A stretch of DNA of 64,000 bases from Gracilariopsis chorda (taxonomy: Eukaryota; Rhodophyta; Florideophyceae; Gracilariales; Gracilariaceae). Both the position numbers and the translations under genes were made by a program. Positions 10,601 through 19,896 of this stretch are shown here, piece after piece. Below the pieces are notes generated by a model. The model saw only the letters and a program-made list of their open reading frames with translations. It ran no database searches and was not told the origin of the DNA. Within the stretch, counting starts at the first letter, position 1. Every line of letters starts with the position of its first letter. The DNA is taken from NCBI GenBank assembly GCA_003194525.1, contig NBIV01000063.1, positions 1 to 64,000 on the forward strand, given 5' to 3'.

Positions 10601-12681
10601 TCCTCAGCCAAACTTTTAGGAGCAATAATCCGGACTCCTACATCCTCAGCGTATTTCGAAGTACTCATCGCATTCGTACATCCCTTTCCGCTCTGAGCAG
10701 TTGTACACCCTACGTCCTCTACACCATTCGAGACATTTGCTGACATCACGCCCACACAAGGAGCCGGCCTCTTGTAAAATGGAACCAGAGTCGCTTCGAA
10801 TACACCCCAGGGAATGGTCGTGTCTTGGAATACCTTCCTTGCAGTCCATTCTTTAAGCCTCCCTTGCATAGAAGTTATAGCAGATTGATATCTTGCTAGG
10901 CACACGTCGTTCTGAACCGAGTTCAGCTCATGTGTATGTGGAGAGTTCCTGGAAACCTGCCACATCATGGAAGAACGCCTAAGGTTGGCGGAAATCACGG
11001 TTCTGCAGGAATGAGGTGGCTTATATCGAATACAACGAAGCCTTGCACTGATCAGAGTACTTCGTTGAACATGTTTTCTACAGATCGGTCTGAATCGATG
11101 TACTCCAAACAACTCGCCTGCTTTTGAAAGCTCGTAAACAAAGTAAGGAAGATCTTGGGTTTCCTTAGGGTCTGTCACACCTGTCGAGGTTTGTATTCCG
11201 TGGTCTTTGTCATCCACGTTCGAGACGTTCACTTGGCTCCTGCTCTTTGTGCCCCATGGCGTAACGCGACACCCATTACCTTCCCCCCTACTCGCTCCAG
11301 CTGCTGTCGTAACCATCTTTTCATGGTTGGCCACTACTGCTTGCAGTAACCCATTAATAAGTTCCGCAACGGAGAGTGAGCTATCCTTGAACCTGATTTT
11401 TCTAGGCCTATGGTGAACAAATGGGGAGTCATTGGAACCATTAGAGTACCAAGTCTTCTCAGCGTTACGAATCGCTTCAATTCTCTGCCAACGATCTTCA
11501 GCTCTCGTTGCTTTCTTTCTTTTCTCTCCATCCCCTATCTCTTCCGTTCCCATTTCAGTTGCCTTGAACTCATCCATTACAAGTTCCCTTGTACTCAAAA
11601 CCTCCCCTTGCTCTTCAAAATTATCGTCCTTCTTTTCCCCGCTAACATTGCCGTCCGAAACGTATTTCGCTGCACTCCTCGATACGTTCTCCATCGCTTC
11701 ATCTCTCCTGCGTAACCACTGTTTGCGTTGCTTATGCTGAAATACTGAAACTTCCGCTTCCGTCACTCCGACATCACCTTTCTCCTCATATGCGTAGATG
11801 ATGTTCATCAGCCGACATCTCGCCGACGCCCATTTGTACTTATCGGTAAGTGCACTGTCATAGCCGGAAGCGAAGGTTTCCTGCGGTAGATAACCAGTAT
11901 CGGAAGCAAATGTACTGCATGCAGCCAGAACATAAGCCCCACAGCTGTAAGAATCGGGCTGCTTTTCGAATTTAAGATCATCAAGAAGATAGTTCTTCTT
12001 AGATGCAGTCCACTGCACTCTCTTACGAGGAAAAGCATAGTCAAACGCCGCTTTGAAAAACTCAAGAACGTATCCGGGGCATTTCCATCCAATGCTATCA
12101 CCAAACCTTACAACACGCGATTCAACTCTCTGCAAAGAGTTTGGAAATCGATGAGCAAAGATCATACCCCAGTGCTTGTTGTCGAAGTTCAGTGGAACTA
12201 CAACCGTTGTAATGTCCGCATTACCTTCAAACAGACGCCTTTGAAAAGGCTCGACGAATGTATCGAGATGTACCTTCTTGTATGAAGGCCTCTTCTTTCC
12301 AGCATAGAACGACTGCGACATACCCATAAGATATGCTCCGGTGACACAGCTGCAGAATACTACTCCTTCCTTCGGTCGCAGATCCGTTATTCCTGAAGTA
12401 ATGAGCACGTCACACATTAGTTTCTCCGGATAGCAGTTCTTCACGAAGATATTAGAGCTGCCTTGGTTTCGGTCGTTGATAAACAGTTCGGCAAGATGGT
12501 TTCGAGCTGCCGTTACAAAATTTGACATCTGCGAGGTCTCAAAGATAGGCCCCGTAAATGCTTCTAGATCCCGAAGAAAGTTGTCAATCTCCTTCCTTTC
12601 AGAAAGAGTGAGAAGCTTATAACTTGAACGATCATCCCCATTATCTTTCGATGGAGCCCTCATCGATAGAAATCGAAACAA
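7612..12681 (-). CDS. Ulp1-MULE transposase fusion, 1689 aa
   Basis: Uninterrupted gene for a MULE transposase with an added SUMO-type protease. Domains in order: a C48/Ulp1 cysteine protease (about residues 80-300) with the expected catalytic set His170 (N-K-H-W-G), Asp195 (F-G-D-S), Gln241 and Cys247 (Q-P-D-S-Y-S-C-G-A); a first zinc site C550-x8-C559-x22-H582-x-H584 of the WRKY/GCM1 kind; an acidic Ser-rich linker (about 700-850); a second FAR1-like zinc site C921/C926/H960/H962 (W-S-H-N-H-E-P); the MULE DDE core with D1085 (S-I-D-C-K) and D1146 (A-M-D-Q) followed by E-W-H-L; a SWIM finger C1437-x-C1439-x9-C1449-x-H1451; and a basic KRKRPRR tail. The third acidic catalytic residue was not assigned. 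Plant Kaonashi-type MULEs also combine Ulp1 with MULE domains; kinship with them is inference. The start at 12681 is the first ATG of the frame. Confidence 0.95.
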   Translation of the reverse strand: MFRFLSMRAPSKDNGDDRSSYKLLTLSERKEIDNFLRDLEAFTGPIFETSQMSNFVTAARNHLAELFINDRNQGSSNIFVKNCYPEKLMCDVLITSGITDLRPKEGVVFCSCVTGAYLMGMSQSFYAGKKRPSYKKVHLDTFVEPFQRRLFEGNADITTVVVPLNFDNKHWGMIFAHRFPNSLQRVESRVVRFGDSIGWKCPGYVLEFFKAAFDYAFPRKRVQWTASKKNYLLDDLKFEKQPDSYSCGAYVLAACSTFASDTGYLPQETFASGYDSALTDKYKWASARCRLMNIIYAYEEKGDVGVTEAEVSVFQHKQRKQWLRRRDEAMENVSRSAAKYVSDGNVSGEKKDDNFEEQGEVLSTRELVMDEFKATEMGTEEIGDGEKRKKATRAEDRWQRIEAIRNAEKTWYSNGSNDSPFVHHRPRKIRFKDSSLSVAELINGLLQAVVANHEKMVTTAAGASRGEGNGCRVTPWGTKSRSQVNVSNVDDKDHGIQTSTGVTDPKETQDLPYFVYELSKAGELFGVHRFRPICRKHVQRSTLISARLRCIRYKPPHSCRTVISANLRRSSMMWQVSRNSPHTHELNSVQNDVCLARYQSAITSMQGRLKEWTARKVFQDTTIPWGVFEATLVPFYKRPAPCVGVMSANVSNGVEDVGCTTAQSGKGCTNAMSTSKYAEDVGVRIIAPKSLAEERTTLEVGEVVTDTCPIPIKKVDSVHNTILESGRTGLGTVDSSDACSDQREVELSLPFVLDEKTEQHSGLRKQGEPSADSDSSDEGGVEDASLLIGTFLEDEQPPPYKLFHGVESCDSQREFLDQMTTAESTGEKKCETESSDNSSIEIRRMEEGEALFKRALSSFVSGLEENASGNTALKEIQFIGNCFGYQFRIRDSSYHKHIPAATASPDNTDGDWVLKRAFVECKMRGCAFSFILKTVNTLSGMEDGDSTLKGYRCRMRNWSHNHEPNPELTMDRLQPKLQKEALEMKNELYIPFTHIIRLLEAKYKVSIDTKSLRNKISYAEGVNYPLQEECMRLCKELIAIRDEDSQNRVFLTVGKEGRMDSAAWTYREWMDDYARYGFVPGISIDCKAISNRFGLPLLTINGRANDGCVLTFFMAFISTETEESFVRILSQFRSVIQVSPAMIAMDQSMPCINATKKVFPTSYIALDEWHLNQNQLRNCGSWCSKIGRKGISEEMSRDLFIMRQTRTERKFISRRNDFERKYFFQFQQEPPQWFRFLYHRNAEMIVAYYRNRLVPFRFLFQGTGYTECSNSSYRRNILQRKVPLWKIPSEMLRLTKKSHNNRLASRTKVLKPQSLTNRKITTCQLPIPRAVLDKLITEYTAYSLHKFVDLSVNPSRNCVVLDATIEPMTGARWPDTRFDDDCVLGTVVVFSLKWLGTLQSGHDNLETIRAPAPIYEVFLTNVPKRTYNCDEVLVGACTCGQHAVAGFPCRHIVRCAVTYPELLYQKPQLHNVLGSRVHLETLFDSYWKQNDDETTKTHLSSIRRKIGREHAQSKQSDSRSEGATTEDEDMYWGNINSQIDEEVKTYLSWSDGRAMFDKMHRLATDLGPIALRSIKILLESSIQALAKGRAPIPPTNHVQVNSEFKKILSGQKEDNDGIFYTIQNPNMGLTRNEKRKRGCMEVVKRKRPRRSEQPHLRGSQISSQSNVSKEDHGASTVISRDDVNGAIDK

Positions 12682-13442
12682 ACCGCGTAAAAGTAAACCT
12701 TCTAAAGAAAATAAACCTGTTTAACACACAAAATCTACCATAGCCGTACCATCACGAGATCACGCTAGAGCATTTGCAGATGGTCAATGGTAATCGCGCG
12801 ACAGAAGGAAGCAAAGAAGAGAAAGACTTCGGTAAGTTGTCGGAATCGGATACCATATAAAGTTCGGAGAGTAGAAGATAAGTGGCACCGAACGTGCAAT
12901 GAACTTGCCTCCTGCGTGCAATGGACGCGTAACCGTTAGCCGATGCGATGGAAGGGTCGCAGGAGCTGATTGGGGATTTGAAATAAGCGATAGAAGCGAG
13001 GATGAGTAGCGCGGCCGGGTAAAGCCGACCGTAAAATAATGCGAGAATGTGAACTTACGTCGAGAGAAAGTAATTGCGGCAGCAAGAAGAAGCAATAAAG
13101 TTGATGCAGTATAGCAATGATCGAGAAACGCAGCGTTAAATAGAGATACGTTCAAGACAAGCGAATCGCGGAAGCGGTAAAAGCAATGATGCGTACCTCA
13201 ATCGAGAAAAAGTGCAAGAACGAGTAGAGCACAAATCAAGAGAGCGGTACAAAAAGTACTGGAGATGAGTTTGGATCGCAATGTTAGAAAGGTGGCGAAG
13301 AGGTGTGATTTGTTTGGGATAGGACGGCCAGGGAAAGGGCAAGGAAGGCATTTGGCATACGGTGGAGGAGGGAAATGGCGACGAAACGTGATCTAGTTGG
13401 GATAAGACAACAGGGGAGAGACTGGGCGGGCACAAGAATGAT
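12682..13442. other. MULE subterminal region upstream of the transposase gene
   Basis: Holds the presumed promoter and leader of the transposase gene, though no clear TATA box could be assigned. The sequence at 13080-13250 is inverted-homologous to 7050-7260. Minus-strand open frames here are mirrored in those at the other end, so they probably reflect conserved terminal DNA and not protein. Confidence 0.55.
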
Positions 13443-13816
13443 GGGTAGAGCTGATGGGGTGGGCGAGCAATGGCTTTGAAGCGTTCAGGCACCAATTATC
13501 GCGCGCATTTGGGCGCGCTAATCGGTGCCTGAACGCTTAGCGCTGGTTTGAATGCGGTGCGGCACGTGCTTTGCACGTGCCGCAGGACACAGAGCTGATT
13601 GGGTGCTAAGCTCTACTGGTTGACTTGGCGCATGATGAATGGGTACATATCTACATGGGCGCCGTGGCGGGCTGAACTCTGCACTCCGATTCGTGCATAT
13701 AAAACACGCCCTGGTGAGCCCAGGAAGTGGACCTCTGCTTACAGCTGAGGCTGAACTCAGTGCACTGATTGGTGGAAAATCTACATTTCTTACATTATGT
13801 AGATTCAGCAAAAGCC
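13443..13816 (-). repeat. Right terminal inverted repeat of the MULE
   Basis: Reverse complement is nearly identical to 5937-6310, including both internal palindromes. The outer edge is followed by the TSD GTCGTGACG (13817-13825). Confidence 0.97.
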
Positions 13817-13950
13817 GTCGTGACGGTGAGTCCCGGCTTTACACCCGGCTTCGTGTGCTCAACACAGGTCACTTTATCGCTGCGCTACCCTGAAGAGGAG
13901 GACGTCGAACACCCTTGTGTGCCAGCTCCCGCCTCGGGGTATTGCACCAC
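13817..13950. other. Unexplained insert inside copia A integrase, right half
   Basis: Continues the foreign segment of 5321-5936 on the other side of the MULE. After about 13955 the copia integrase resumes. No coding content recognised. Confidence 0.4.
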
Positions 13951-13954
13951 AAAG

Positions 13955-14520
13955 ACCATCCACTAACCCCAGGAAGAAGGCAAGAGAAGTCATGGATCTC
14001 GTAGATTCTGATGTCATCGGTCTCATGAAGAATTCATCGTTGAATGGAGAAAAGTATTGTGTAAGTATTTGTGACGAAAAGAGTGACTTGTCTCTAGTAC
14101 GATTTACCACAACAAAATCGCAGGGGAAGAAACAATAGTGGGAATGGTAACAGAAATGAGGCACCAGTCAGGAAGGTATCTAAGAATATTTCAGCGTGAG
14201 AATGCAGGGGAGTATCTGTCACACTCCTTCCGGAATTGGTTAAGGGAAAACAGAGCTCAGTTGGAGACCATTCAAGCTTAAAGCCCGCAGTGCAAAGGAA
14301 AAGCAGAGGGCCTCAAACGAACAATCGGTGATACGCCTCGAACGATGCTCGTGGCACTTAAGGGCACCCCCACATCGAAAGAACCTATGGGCAGATGCAA
14401 CCAATACCGCTAATTATCTCCGTAACAGAAGCTACACTACCTCCAATGCGGTTACACTATACGAAGCGTTTGTGGGAATCACTCCTGATGTAACAAACTT
14501 ACACTCATTTGGTAGATAGT
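13955..14520 (+). pseudogene. copia A integrase core
   Basis: Reads like a copia rve core: a V-M-D-L-V-D-S-D-V-I-G start, a region with R-E-N-A-G-E-Y corresponding to the second acidic position, and K-G-K-A-E-G corresponding to the third. It ends with the typical N-Y-L-R-N-R-S region near 14410. Fossil, broken. Confidence 0.8.
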
Positions 14521-14525
14521 GCTAT

Positions 14526-15800
14526 GTGCAGATACCCAAACAAAAACGCATGTTACTGAGCAAATATGACGAAAGAGCGTGTAAAAGCATACTTATTGGT
14601 TATGAGAGGGGTTCTTGTTACAAGGTTTTCTACCCAACTTCAAGGAAAAGTGAAGTGTCGAAGGACGTCAGGGTGAGTGAAAAAAGAGTATTGTCGTTGA
14701 ACTCCATCAACGAAAAGCAGACGGAATCTCTCAACTTAACATCGGTAAGACGTGTGGAGGACACGATAAAACCTGCGGACGACACGGGTTTACCAAACGT
14801 CACGTGAGACCATGCTGAAGTAGAAAAACATTCTGATGAAGAGTTATCAGAAGAGGAGATCGACTTGGAGCAGCTCTCGCGTTACCCAGTTCCTCCAAGA
14901 CGTTCTGGAAGAATCCGAGAACCTACCACAAAGTATAAACTGAACGCTTTGGTGGCGTTGCTAATTCGCGAGAGGTTAGGAATACCTCACAAGGACGTTA
15001 CAGATGCTTCCATGGATGCTGTTTGTGAAAATGAGGCACAGGTAGGGAGGCAGGCAATGAAGAAAGACATGGCGAACATGAAAAAAATGAAGGTTTGGAC
15101 CCTTGTTAAGCGACCAGAGGATTGCACGCCTCTGGAAAACAGATGGTTTTAATTCAAGAAGAAAGACGCTAAAGGCAACATGACTCGATACAGGGCCCGC
15201 CTGGTCGCCAGACAATTCCGTCAACGAAAATGTATTGATTTCAACGAACTACTTGCTCCTGCAGCTAGATATGCAACGCTAAAGACCATGTTAGCAATTT
15301 TGGTGGGCTCGAATTTGGAACTGGTCTAATTTGACGTACCAGTGGCGTTTCTACATGAAGGGCTCAAAAAGACAATTCACATGTCCCAGCCCAAAGTTTT
15401 TGTGCAGAAACGGAAGCAGGAACATGTCTTTCTTCTTCAAAAGGCCATGTATGGTCTCAAGCAAGCTTCAAGAGCTTTGCGGAAGAAGTATGCGCATATA
15501 TTGCAGGCATTGGGTTGCAGAGAGTCGAACACAGATCCGGGATTGTTCCTTTTGCACTCAGGAAAGAAGAAGATCTGGGTATTGATTTATGCTGATAACG
15601 GAATTTTGGCTGGACAGAGCAGAGACAACATTATAGCGTTCTTCGAATAATTCGGTCAGCATCTTCAGATAGGCATCGATTTTAAACCAACGAAATTCCT
15701 GCAAATCATAATGAACTACTCTAATAGGCATGAAGCGCTATGTATCCAAAACGAGCCCATGATTTAGGGTTTGGTAGAAAAGTTTAGATTACAGAACGAA
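14526..15800 (+). pseudogene. copia A integrase C-terminus and reverse transcriptase
   Basis: 14526-14800 matches the copia post-integrase segment (K-C-K-S-I-L-I-G-Y-like). From 14865 the RVT_2 region begins with R-R-S-G-R-I-R-E-P and later M-K-K-D-M-A-N-M, W-T-L-V-K and, near 15585, a Y-A-D-N catalytic-loop equivalent. Broken by several changes. Confidence 0.8.
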
Positions 15801-16072
15801 AAACCGGTCTACTAACCAATCAAGGATTTGCCATTTTTGCAGGGCAAAGATGCATCCCAAGGGAGTTGGATATTCCCCATCGCGAGTTGGTAGGATCTCT
15901 GATGCATCGTTCTACAACAATTCGCCCAGACATGGCATTTGTAGTAGGATTTCTGGCAAGGTTCATGAATGAATATAGGAAGGAACATTGGACAGCAGCA
16001 ACGGGAATAGTCAGATACCTGCTAACTACAATCAACTACCAGATCAAATACAGAAAAGGAGCCAAATAGAAT

Positions 16073-16500
16073 TTGGTAGAATATTCTGATGCAGATTTTG
16101 CTGGAGATAGGGCGGGGAGGATGTCCACGAGTGGTTTGGTATTCATGTTTGGAGAAGGACCAGTAGCATGGAAGAGTAAGAAACAGACTGTGGTGGCGCA
16201 GTCTACACTTGAGTCAGAGTATGTTGCAATGTCCTCCGCAGTCCGTGAGGCAATCTGGCTGAGGAGGCTACATGCAGAACTACAGGGACAACCACTATTC
16301 CGGGTGACCTTGTTTGGGGACAATCAGGGAATGATATCAATAAGCTTGGATGAGTGCTATAATGAACGATCAAAGCACATTGATGTGAAATTTCATCTTG
16401 TACAAAGTCCGCTCGACGCGGTATAGTGAAGGTGGAGTACGTGAATACCAAGGACATGGTAGCAGATGTCCTCACCAAGGCATTGGACAAGATGGCGCAC
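16073..16500 (+). pseudogene. copia A RNase H
   Basis: Shows the Ty1/copia RNase H order: Y-S-D-A-D-F-A-G-D, S-T-S-G-L-V-F, W-K-S-K-K-Q-T-V-V-A-Q-S-T-x-E-S-E-Y, G-D-N-Q-G, and S-K-H-I-D-V-K-F-H. The downstream end continues into the usual A-D-V-L-T-K-A-L stretch near 16465. Confidence 0.85.
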
Positions 16501-16543
16501 AACCGTGTCGTACATGCACTACACTCAGTGAAGCGTAGGAAGT

Positions 16544-16557
16544 GAAAAGAAGGGGAG
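16544..16557 (+). promoter_or_regulatory. Polypurine tract of copia A
   Basis: Purine run GTGAAAAGAAGGGGAG directly before the 3' LTR, in the position expected for the plus-strand primer. Confidence 0.8.
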
Positions 16558-17018
16558 TGTTGCGCTGCAGCAAAGTGCTGCATTGAGAAAAACATCAGGA
16601 TATTCTACCATATCCTGGTTGGCGCATTTTCGTGGCTTTCCACATCAGAAAATGAGGCTTGTCTGCGCCAGCAGTCTGGTCAAACGTCGAGGTCTGTTCA
16701 TCACCTACCAAACTGCGGCATGGGTAGATACCCACCGGTGGTGTTCCTCAGAGAGGAAGTTCACCTCCAACCAGGATGTAAGAAACAGTTGAACAGCTAA
16801 GTAGGCTAGGTCTGAAAAACAGTATAAGTAGCGATAGATCTAGCTTGATCTGAGTAAAAAGAAGAAGGTAGCTCCAACTACCGCACTACACCTTTCCCCT
16901 CGCAACTGCACAGCACATAGTAGCTTGATCTGAGTAAAAAGAAGAAGGTAGCTCCAACTACCGCACTACACCTTTCCCCTCGCAACTGCACAGCACATAG
17001 CACAAATTAAGCGTAACA
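16558..17018 (+). repeat. 3' LTR of copia A (461 bp) with internal tandem duplication
   Basis: Homologous to the 5' LTR. It is 81 bp longer because 16841-16920 is repeated exactly at 16921-17000. Ends GTAACA and is followed by the target duplication GTGCG. Confidence 0.95.
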
Positions 17019-17023
17019 GTGCG

Positions 17024-17371
17024 AAGGTAAGAATTAACTCTACAACCATTCTCGCAACAGCATCTTTCACTCGTTGTTAGCGTTTGAACGATCATCTTTA
17101 TTCTGTTCGGGGAAATGGCTGCAGCGAAAACTTTGGGCCTTAGAGAAGGGTAAAAATTCGATTTACTCCAATCAGAAGTACTCGGGTTAAAGGTAGGGTG
17201 GGTTCAAAAATAAGTTCGTCCAAGAGGCTGCAAGCCACAGCGATCGCAGGCTACTGAGCCGGCGGGCGTCATGCGGGAGAAAACGCAACGTATTGCATGT
17301 AAAGTACTATAAACGCACCTGGCTCCAAATGAATCACGACTGGCTGGGACTTGTCTCCTATCAACTAGTGG
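17024..17371. other. No clear feature
   Basis: Right flank of copia A. It begins AAGGTAAG, which looks like an intron 5' end continuing the short open frame left of the element. Otherwise no protein, RNA or repeat was recognised. Confidence 0.25.
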
Positions 17372-17379
17372 TGCAGTAA

Positions 17380-17520
17380 CCTGGGCGTATTGAGTGGTCA
17401 ATAGTTTTCCAGAATTGGTAGTAAATAACCAAGATATAGGATGATGACTAACTTTTTGTGTCAAGATAGTCAGTCACATTCCCGATTATGGCAAAATAGT
17501 CACTCACGTATACGCCCCTG
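17380..17520. mobile_element. hAT-type MITE, 141 bp
   Basis: Terminal repeats CCTGGGCGTATTGAG and (reverse complement of the right end) CAGGGGCGTATACGTGAG are flanked by imperfect 8-bp duplicates TGCAGTAA and TGCACTAC. The interior matches the hAT MITE at 49724-52468, apart from the insert carried there. It has TTAGTCA/AGTCAC subterminal motifs in common with the hAT at 32432-35135. Confidence 0.8.
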
Positions 17521-17879
17521 TGCACTACCAAGCAAAACCTTGTCATCATGTCAGGAATAAGTTCATGAATATGAGCGGAGTGTGGTGTATGAGATGGCAA
17601 AGATGAATATTCTGTCTAGCTAGTTTCTTGCCATCGCCTGGAACTGCAGAAGCAGTCTATTGGTTTTTAGTAGCTTCATTTTGTCATGTCTTTGAATTCA
17701 TGGCGACACCACGGGATACCGAATCGTCTATGAGCAAGATTATGTGCCACTCTACTGAGGAAGCTGGTTGTGTAGGTGTTATGTACGTTCGGAAAGCTGG
17801 CGTCGACACGAGTGAAGATGCCGCAGCTAGAAAGAAAATGTTTTTACTAGTATACCTAGAACTAGGCACCCAGGTCTAA
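17521..17879. other. No clear feature
   Basis: Short open frames only (such as 17628-17879), with no recognisable motif. Nothing supports a gene. Confidence 0.3.
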
Positions 17880-18790
17880 ATCAAAACACCTAATCCATTT
17901 TGTGGAGGGTGCGGTTTTTAGGGAAACAGGGAGATCTTTCAACTTCAAATGGTCAGGACAGCTCTCTTGTTCTAAGAATAATAGGTCACATTTCCTCACC
18001 GTTTCGATTGGAAGGACCAGACTGAATTCTATGCGCAAACATAGATCACGCAAATAAGAAGCCCCTTTCACACTATATCCATTGTGGTGCCCCCAGATTG
18101 AGTCGTACGTGACGTATATATAATGACAGATGGATGGTTGTAACTAAAGCAAAGGCCGAGGAATTGAAGGACGATGCCAGGAATGATTGATGAAAAGAAG
18201 GGTGTCAGTACCGATGTAGAGATATGCAATGGTAAGACAAATTACTGGCAAGGAATTGGTATGCAGAGCAATCGATAGATGCAAGTGCGAAGCACTATAA
18301 AACGGCTGTTTATATTACCGTCCCTTGAGCTAACGGCAGCATTATCGACTACCACGACGCGCACTGAACAGCTGGGGCAGTGGCACGCACAAGGAGTGAA
18401 CGGATTCCAATGTACGTTCGCGAAAAACCTCTGGCAGGCACACGGCAATGATGGGACGGAGTCAGAAATCGACGGTGGTAGCTAGAACTGTGGTGTTGTA
18501 GAGCCGTGGCCGGGGACCAGACTTGGGGTGATGGGAGTGGAATGGGTTGCGAACGGTTGCACATTCGGGTTGTGATTCGACATTTGTAGAATTCGGAAGT
18601 GTTCGTACGACGATAGAGCTGGTGCAGAGTTATTCACAGGAAGCTTAGCAACGCCGTTGGAGGGATGGAGTTTGTGATATGGGCATGCGCCTCTGCAAGG
18701 GAGAGCTTTTGCGCGTTCTGGTGCGACGCTGTTTTTGTAGCGAAACTTATGCATCACAGAGGGCTTTCGTTATTATTCATTTCTCCAGTG
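17880..18790. repeat. Dispersed repeat R1, copy A
   Basis: About 0.9 kb, homologous along its length to copy B (19500-19896 joined to 25386-25960). Its 18245-18480 part is also similar to the copies at 26727-27143 and 38480-38940. The most conserved stretch reads, on the minus strand, L-R-T-C-I-Y-R-L-L-C with an upstream C-x-C-x-C-x-x-C cluster. Differences between copies A and B are spread over all codon positions, so I do not call a gene. Confidence 0.7.
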
Positions 18791-19499
18791 ATCACATACC
18801 GGCGCGTGTGTTCTGGCGAGTTGTCTTGCGGGTTTTTAATCTAACGCCCCCACCCCAACTCACCTTTTCCATCTGGCACTTATCTCCGTAAACAAACAAG
18901 AAATGGATTCTGGGTGTAATGGTGGACTACGAGCTAATGGAGCTAATAATAATAAATTATTATTAATAAGAGGTAGCGCTACCGGGCATACATCGCTGGC
19001 ATAGGGTCGCCGACTTGCACCCCCCAGTGTCATTAACCTTGGATTGACGCCATCGCCTTTGTCCTAGCCTCCATCCATCTCCTTGCAGCCCACCTGCAGA
19101 TGTCGCGTAAACACCTCAGTCGCAGTTCCATCATCGTACAAGCATCCAGTTTACAATACTGTCAGGCTCCACCCGAAATAAGCTCTGTGTACAACTCTTG
19201 CAACTTCTCCCAATCCGCATACGACTTAAAAACCCATGCTTCCGCATTGCATTATTCAGGAGTATATCTTGAGCTGTACCTATTCAGTTTATCATGTCTC
19301 TAAAAGAGTCAAAACTCGTTGTGACAACACGGACTGTCAAGTTGTGGTTTAGCAAAATTGTGTGCATGCATACTGAGCACGATGAAATTCTTTGCGAATG
19401 CGGTACTATACTTGTGAAACGCATGCTTCCACACGTTCCGTGAAGAAGCCAAAGCTACAGAAAGTCTGTTATTTCTTTAATTTGTAAAACTATTCCTCC
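18791..19499. other. No gene; two small palindromes
   Basis: Contains an AT palindrome of TAATAATAAATTATTATTA type at 18945-18968, closely followed by the perfect 12-bp palindrome GGTAGCGCTACC at 18972-18983. Nothing else recognised. Confidence 0.5.
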
Positions 19500-19896
19500 A
19501 TGACTAAATTAAAACCGATAACCCTTTTGGTGGAGGACGTGGATTTCGAGAACAGAAGGGGCAAAGGGCTCTAGCTTCGAATGTTCACTAGGCGTTTCAT
19601 GCTCGACGAATAAAAAGTCACAAATCCACTCATGCTGATTTGAAAGACCTCACTGAACTCTATTTGCACCCATATCTCGCGGCTGCGGTGAAGCTTTCTC
19701 GTACTTCTCCAAAATTGGTGCCCCTAATTTGAGGTGTACGTAACGAATACTACCAGAAAGGATGGATGAAGGGTGCATATACGAAGTATGAACCTAAAGC
19801 AATAGTCGAGGGATTGAAGAAGGGTACCAAGAGTGATTGATGAAGATAACCGCATCAAAATCAATGCGGAATGGTTTTTCAATGGGAAGCCAGAAT
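19500..19896. repeat. Dispersed repeat R1, copy B, left half
   Basis: Matches the first half of copy A (17880-18235). It stops at AGAAT, where copia B begins; the repeat resumes at 25386. Confidence 0.7.

Larger units (their letters stand above)
5928..13825 (-). mobile_element. Mutator-like (MULE) transposon with Ulp1 protease, apparently complete
   Basis: The element proper is 5937-13816 (7,880 bp). Both ends are flanked by the identical 9-mer GTCGTGACG (5928-5936 and 13817-13825), the TSD length typical of MULEs. TIRs are 374 bp (5937-6310 and 13443-13816), begin GGCTTTTGCTGAATC, and are nearly identical. The only large gene is the minus-strand 1,689-codon transposase gene at 7612-12681. 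Near-identical TIRs and an uninterrupted gene point to a young insertion within the much older copia A. Confidence 0.97.
3444..17023 (+). mobile_element. Ty1/copia LTR retrotransposon (copia A), broken, with nested MULE
   Basis: The element spans 3449-17018, flanked on both sides by the 5-bp duplication GTGCG (3444-3448 and 17019-17023). LTRs start TGTTGCGCTG and end TTAACA/GTAACA. Parts run in copia order: gag, protease, integrase, reverse transcriptase, RNase H, polypurine tract, 3' LTR. The LTR pair differs at many sites (roughly 10% by eye), so the insertion is old. It is clearly broken, with many breaks, and is further split by a MULE at 5937-13816. A second unexplained insert surrounds the MULE. 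Confidence 0.95.
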
